Below are positions 60,474-64,000 of a stretch of 64,000 nt of DNA, piece after piece. The stretch is taken from NCBI RefSeq assembly GCF_031846325.1, contig NZ_JAVRHZ010000001.1:682001-746000 (forward strand). Direction: 5' to 3'. The stretch's first letter is position 1, and the number at the start of each line of letters is the position of its first letter. A program made the position numbers and the translations under genes. This DNA is from Patiriisocius_A hiemis. GTDB lineage: Bacteria > Bacteroidota > Bacteroidia > Flavobacteriales > Flavobacteriaceae. The notes beneath the pieces are model-generated. The model did no database searches, was not told where the DNA came from, and saw only the letters and a list, made by a program, of their open reading frames with translations.

Positions 60474-61898
60474 ATGGAAAGTATAAGTGTTTTTGACATG
60501 CTTAGCATAGGAGTTGGTCCTTCGAGTTCACACACTTTAGGACCATGGCGTGCTGCAAAAATGTGGATTGAGCGACTACAAAGAGAAGAGCGATTTACAA
60601 TGGTCGCTGCTGTTTCGGTAGACTTGTATGGTTCATTATCGCTCACGGGAAAAGGACACGCTACAGATGTAGCTGTATTAATGGGATTACTAGGTACAGA
60701 TCCTGTAACATTTCCTATTGAAGATATTCAGAAAAAAGTAGATGAAGTTAAAAGTTCTAAAACACTTCTTTTAAATCTTGAAAAACCCATCCCATTTGTT
60801 TTTGAAGAAGCCATCACCTTTCATAGAAAGTTTTTAGAATTTCACCCTAACGGAATTACCTTTAGAGCTACCCTTCGCAATGGTAAAAAAATCTCGCAGA
60901 CCTATTATTCTATAGGAGGTGGATTTGTAATTCAAAAAGAGCGAAAAAGAAAAAAACGGCAGTTAGAAAAATTTAATCACTTCCCCTTTCCTGTTGAATC
61001 TGGCACCGAATTATTGGCGCATTGTACTGCGGAAGGAATTCCTATTAGCCAATTGGTTTTGCGTAATGAATTGTCTCTTCGTGACCCCGACAGAATAGAC
61101 GTAAAATTAAAAGCAATATGGGATGTAATGCTAGATAGCATGTACACCGGTTGCCATACCGAAGGTATTTTGCCTGGAGGTCTTAATGTAACACGTCGTG
61201 CTTTTGAAACACATACAAAATTAATGGGTGATACTCCCTATACCAATGCTACAGAATGGTTAGGAGCGATACGAAATACTGAAGTAAAATTTAGGCAAAT
61301 TTTAAAATGGGTTTCTTGCTTTGCCCTTGCCGTAAATGAGGTTAACGCCTCTTTAGGGCGTGTTGTAACGGCTCCTACTAACGGTAGTGCAGGTGTTATT
61401 CCTGCGGTATTAATGTACTATCTAGTTATAGAAAACCACGACGGGAACTTTGAGGATATTAAAAAGTTTTTACTAGTAGCAGGCGAAATAGGAAGTCTGT
61501 TTAAAAAAGGAGCTACCATTTCGGCTGCCTTAGGAGGTTGCCAAGCAGAAATTGGAGTTTCATCTGCGATGGCAGCGGGTGCCTTAACCGAGTTAATGGG
61601 GGGAACTCCTGCACAAGCACTTATGGCTGCAGAAATTGCAATGGAACATCATTTAGGATTAACCTGCGACCCTATTGCTGGACTTGTACAAATACCCTGT
61701 ATAGAACGTAACGCTATGGGTGCTATAAAAGCGATAAACGCATGCGAAATGGCGTTAGATAGTGACCCAACAAAAGCTAAGATTCCTTTAGACAAGGTAA
61801 TTGCTACCATGTGGGAGACAGCAAAAGACATGACCTCCAAATACAAAGAAACAAGTGAAGGTGGGCTTGCAATACAAGTAAATGTAAGTGATTGTTAG
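60474..61898 (+). CDS. sdaA: L-serine ammonia-lyase, iron-sulfur type
   Basis: 474 residues: N-terminal ASB-like domain (SVFDMLSIGVGPSSSHTLGP, about 1-160) and C-terminal catalytic domain (APTNGSAGVIPAVLMYYL, GATISAALGGCQAEIGVSSAMAAGAL, LTCDPIAGLVQIPCIERNAM) with the cysteines that hold the [4Fe-4S] cluster. Deaminates L-serine to pyruvate and ammonia. Single-chain type as in E. coli SdaA. Divergent from umuDC. Confidence 0.94.
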   Translation: MESISVFDMLSIGVGPSSSHTLGPWRAAKMWIERLQREERFTMVAAVSVDLYGSLSLTGKGHATDVAVLMGLLGTDPVTFPIEDIQKKVDEVKSSKTLLLNLEKPIPFVFEEAITFHRKFLEFHPNGITFRATLRNGKKISQTYYSIGGGFVIQKERKRKKRQLEKFNHFPFPVESGTELLAHCTAEGIPISQLVLRNELSLRDPDRIDVKLKAIWDVMLDSMYTGCHTEGILPGGLNVTRRAFETHTKLMGDTPYTNATEWLGAIRNTEVKFRQILKWVSCFALAVNEVNASLGRVVTAPTNGSAGVIPAVLMYYLVIENHDGNFEDIKKFLLVAGEIGSLFKKGATISAALGGCQAEIGVSSAMAAGALTELMGGTPAQALMAAEIAMEHHLGLTCDPIAGLVQIPCIERNAMGAIKAINACEMALDSDPTKAKIPLDKVIATMWETAKDMTSKYKETSEGGLAIQVNVSDC

Positions 61899-61965
61899 AT
61901 TTGAGGTTAGACCGCTTCGCTGTTAGAATATAAGCCTCACATACTATTTAAATTTGCACCTTAAA

Positions 61966-62430
61966 TTATCCCTGCTTACAAGAACTTCTTCTCCTAGAAT
62001 CTATAAGATGAATAATTTTCCAACCATTATCTGTTTTGGCAAGGGTAAACGCATTAGCACCACAATGGCTAAAGTTTCCGTTTAACCAAAATTCATAGGG
62101 TGTCCAAACGTGTGCTAAGTTGCCATCAATTTGTACGGTGTAGTCTAATAGTTTTTCTTCCCATTTTTGTTCTGCTGGTCTATTGGCAATAGCATTTAAT
62201 AAGTTATCTAGTGAACCATTAGACATCATATGCTTACCTTCTTGGTTTGTAGCTACTGTTTGTAAGGGCACTTCTTTAATTAATACAGAACGCATAACTG
62301 CTGTATCTCCCTTATGAAAACCTTCAAAAAAAGTGTCCACAATGCCTTTTGCGTCTTCTTTTGTAAAATTGTCTTGAGCAGTTACCATTCCTGTTACTAC
62401 TAAGCTAAGTGCTACTATAAAAGTTTTCAT
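61966..62430 (-). CDS. NTF2-like (SnoaL-type) secreted protein
   Basis: 154 residues from ATG 62430, which gives a clean signal peptide (MKTFIVALSLVVTGMVTAQ); an in-frame ATG at 62580 would run into the divergent panB gene. The mature part has the NTF2-fold pattern: FTKEDAKGIVDTFFEGFHKGD, then DYTVQIDGNLAHVWTPYEFWLNG and DNGWKIIHLIDSRR. Periplasmic; many such proteins are small ligand-binding or isomerase-like. A reverse-strand TAATTTTG at 62457-62464 is a likely -7 box. Function unknown. Confidence 0.75.
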   Translation of the reverse strand: MKTFIVALSLVVTGMVTAQDNFTKEDAKGIVDTFFEGFHKGDTAVMRSVLIKEVPLQTVATNQEGKHMMSNGSLDNLLNAIANRPAEQKWEEKLLDYTVQIDGNLAHVWTPYEFWLNGNFSHCGANAFTLAKTDNGWKIIHLIDSRRRSSCKQG

Positions 62431-62497
62431 ATTGTAATGTTTTAAAGATTGAGTATCAAAATTAGTACTTTTACAGTTCAATTTGTTACAAAAAACT

Positions 62498-63316
62498 ATG
62501 AGCGTAGCTAAAAAAGAATACAAGCGTATTACCACAAAGACCTTAGTGGACATGAAAAAAAGAGGTGAAAAGATATCCATGCTTACTGCCTATGACTTTA
62601 CTATGGCAAAAATAGTAGATGGTGCCGGTATTGATGTAATACTAGTAGGAGACTCTGCATCTAATGTAATGGCGGGGCATGAAACTACATTGCCTATCAC
62701 ATTAGACCAGATGATTTATCATGCATCATCTGTAGTAAGAGGTATTAGTCGTAGCCTTGTAGTAGTAGATATTCCTTTTGGAAGTTACCAAAGTGATCCA
62801 AAAGAAGCCTTACGCTCTGCTATTAGAATAATGAAAGAAAGTGGAGGGCATGCAGTTAAAGTAGAAGGTGGTAAAGAGATTAAAGAATCTGTTAAGCGTA
62901 TACTTAATGCTGGAATTCCTGTGATGGGACACTTAGGTCTCACTCCACAGTCTATTTATAAATTTGGAACCTACACAGTAAGAGCTAAAGAAGAAGAGGA
63001 AGCAAAAAAGTTAATTGAGGATGCAAAACTGCTAGAAAAATGTGGATGTTTTGCAATTGTACTCGAAAAAGTCCCTGCCAAATTAGCTGCAGAAGTAGCT
63101 AGCCAACTAACCATTCCTATTATTGGTATTGGTGCGGGTAATGGAGTAGATGGACAGGTATTGGTTACCCATGATATGGTTGGTATGACCTACGAGTTTA
63201 ATCCTCGCTTTTTAAGGCGCTACTTAGACTTATATAAGGAGATGACAGGTGCTTTTGAACAATATAGCAAAGATGTAAAAAACGGTGATTTTCCTTCGGA
63301 AAAAGAGCAGTATTAA
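62498..63316 (+). CDS. panB: 3-methyl-2-oxobutanoate hydroxymethyltransferase (ketopantoate hydroxymethyltransferase)
   Basis: 272 residues from ATG 62498 (an upstream TTG at 62483 adds five residues and is less likely). First step of pantothenate synthesis: hydroxymethyl transfer from 5,10-methylenetetrahydrofolate to 2-oxoisovalerate. Motifs: KISMLTAYDFTMAKIVD, VGDSASNVMAGHETT (Mg-binding Asp), VKVEGGKE, GHLGLTPQS and IIGIGAGNGVDGQVLV. TIM barrel, decameric. Divergent from the NTF2-like gene, followed after 95 nt by an RluA-type gene. Confidence 0.95.
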   Translation: MSVAKKEYKRITTKTLVDMKKRGEKISMLTAYDFTMAKIVDGAGIDVILVGDSASNVMAGHETTLPITLDQMIYHASSVVRGISRSLVVVDIPFGSYQSDPKEALRSAIRIMKESGGHAVKVEGGKEIKESVKRILNAGIPVMGHLGLTPQSIYKFGTYTVRAKEEEEAKKLIEDAKLLEKCGCFAIVLEKVPAKLAAEVASQLTIPIIGIGAGNGVDGQVLVTHDMVGMTYEFNPRFLRRYLDLYKEMTGAFEQYSKDVKNGDFPSEKEQY

Positions 63317-63411
63317 TTTTGACTATTTAAACATTTTAAATTATTAAATGCATACTAAAACTTTAGCTTAACTAAATATTTTTTACAATCAACTAAATCT
63401 AATAATCTAGC

Positions 63412-64000
63412 ATGTCTAAAGTTTTGTCTAATAAGTCTAATCTTCAAGTCTTGTATGAAGACAATCACCTATTAATTGTAAATAAGCGAGCTGGAGATAT
63501 TGTACAAGGGGACAAAACTGGAGATACTCCCCTATCTGAAGTTGCTAAAGAGTACATTGCAGAAAAATATAATAAACCCGGTGCTGTTTATCTTGGCGTG
63601 GTACACAGATTAGATAGGCCAACTTCTGGTGTTGTAGTTTTTGCTAGAACCTCTAAGGCATTGTCTAGACTTAATAAGCTTTTTGCAAACCGAGAAACAG
63701 AAAAAACATATTGGGCGGTTGTAAAAAACGAACCTAAAGAAGTTACAAATAGGCTTATCCATTTTTTAAAAAGAAATCCAAAGCAAAATAAATCCTACGC
63801 GCACATAAAAGAAGTTCCTGATAGCAAAAAGGCTATTTTGAGTTATACGGTAGTAAAAAAACTAACCAATTACTATTTGCTTGAGGTTGCATTAGAAACT
63901 GGTAGGCATCACCAAATAAGAAGTCAACTAGCAGCCATAAACTGTCCTATAAAGGGAGATTTAAAGTATGGTTTTGATAGAAGTAATAAAGATGGGAGTA
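63412..64000 (+). CDS. RluA-family pseudouridine synthase (cut by window end)
   Basis: Open reading frame from ATG 63412 that runs off the window (196 codons seen). N-terminus LQVLYEDNHLLIVNKRAGD is the conserved start of RluA/RluC/RluD catalytic domains; the catalytic Asp is in GVVHRLDRPTSGVVVF. The later ALETGRHHQIRSQLAA and IKGDLKYG are also family motifs. There is no S4 domain before the catalytic domain, as in the short RluA/RluC-like enzymes. Target uridine (rRNA or tRNA) not predictable. Probably downstream partner of panB, a pairing seen in flavobacteria. Confidence 0.88.
   Translation, partial: MSKVLSNKSNLQVLYEDNHLLIVNKRAGDIVQGDKTGDTPLSEVAKEYIAEKYNKPGAVYLGVVHRLDRPTSGVVVFARTSKALSRLNKLFANRETEKTYWAVVKNEPKEVTNRLIHFLKRNPKQNKSYAHIKEVPDSKKAILSYTVVKKLTNYYLLEVALETGRHHQIRSQLAAINCPIKGDLKYGFDRSNKDGS

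Noticed and set aside
1..64000. tRNA, rRNA or riboswitch genes
   Set aside because: No cloverleaf with recognisable T-loop/anticodon features, no rRNA segments and no known riboswitch core were noticed; reading by eye may miss them.

Overview
The window looks like the chromosome of a marine-type member of the Flavobacteriaceae (Bacteroidota). The DNA is AT-rich. Start codons lack Shine-Dalgarno sequences, and several genes are preceded by the Bacteroidota -7 element TAnnTTTG. Two secreted proteins end in type IX secretion (T9SS) sorting domains, and the gene complement (DUF3307/SatD pair, pfkA-gapA-sugar kinase-pgi cluster, LolA/LptF behind ftsK) is flavobacterial. No rRNA, tRNA, CRISPR array or complete transposon was seen.

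Layout. 0-9.5 kb: a T9SS-exported agmatine/peptidylarginine deiminase-type enzyme; a secreted PIG-L deacetylase, a 42-residue membrane peptide, a Na+/solute symporter and a DinB-fold protein in one run; then an Nramp-like transporter that lacks the usual metal-binding residues, with a DUF2891 lipoprotein. 9.6-16.4 kb: an M16 protease, a 1.27-kb insert of two genes (membrane coiled-coil protein plus lone receiver domain) bracketed by a direct repeat of the comM 3' end, comM itself and a glycosyltransferase. 16.4-20.9 kb: central glycolysis (pgi, sugar kinase, gapA, pfkA). 21.3-30 kb: a reverse-strand run with an FMN reductase, pabB, SatD-like protein, DUF3307, tilS, a DsbD-like protein and a CocE/XPDP hydrolase. 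30-46.6 kb: mostly housekeeping genes (lpdA, Lrp regulator divergent from a Cys/Met-type PLP lyase, NhaC, tpx, dgkA, ftsK, lolA, lptF, a ribB with a dead RibA half), two surface proteins and a DegT aminotransferase.

46.7-54.6 kb is the accessory part. Defence-like genes (zinc-ribbon/PD-(D/E)XK nuclease; PHP-SMC ATPase of TrlF type with a partner; a putative HEPN protein with a partner) all point the same way. They are separated by related, long, imperfect palindromes that sit exactly at gene boundaries. The palindromes share an outer AAC/GTT box, an asymmetric unpaired spacer (6-7 nt against 3 nt) and an inner stem with G.T wobbles five pairs apart. This is the architecture of an integron-like gene-cassette array, but no integrase is visible and the boxes do not fit the classical attC consensus. 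It is the best candidate in the window for an undescribed system. The comM-flanked insert is the second.

54.9-64 kb: dnaK, a T9SS-exported repeat protein, a polymerase V-like umuDC pair whose UmuD has lost its catalytic Ser/Lys, sdaA, an NTF2-like protein, panB and the start of an RluA-family pseudouridine synthase cut by the window end.

All family assignments are from reading motifs in the sequence; no database search was run.
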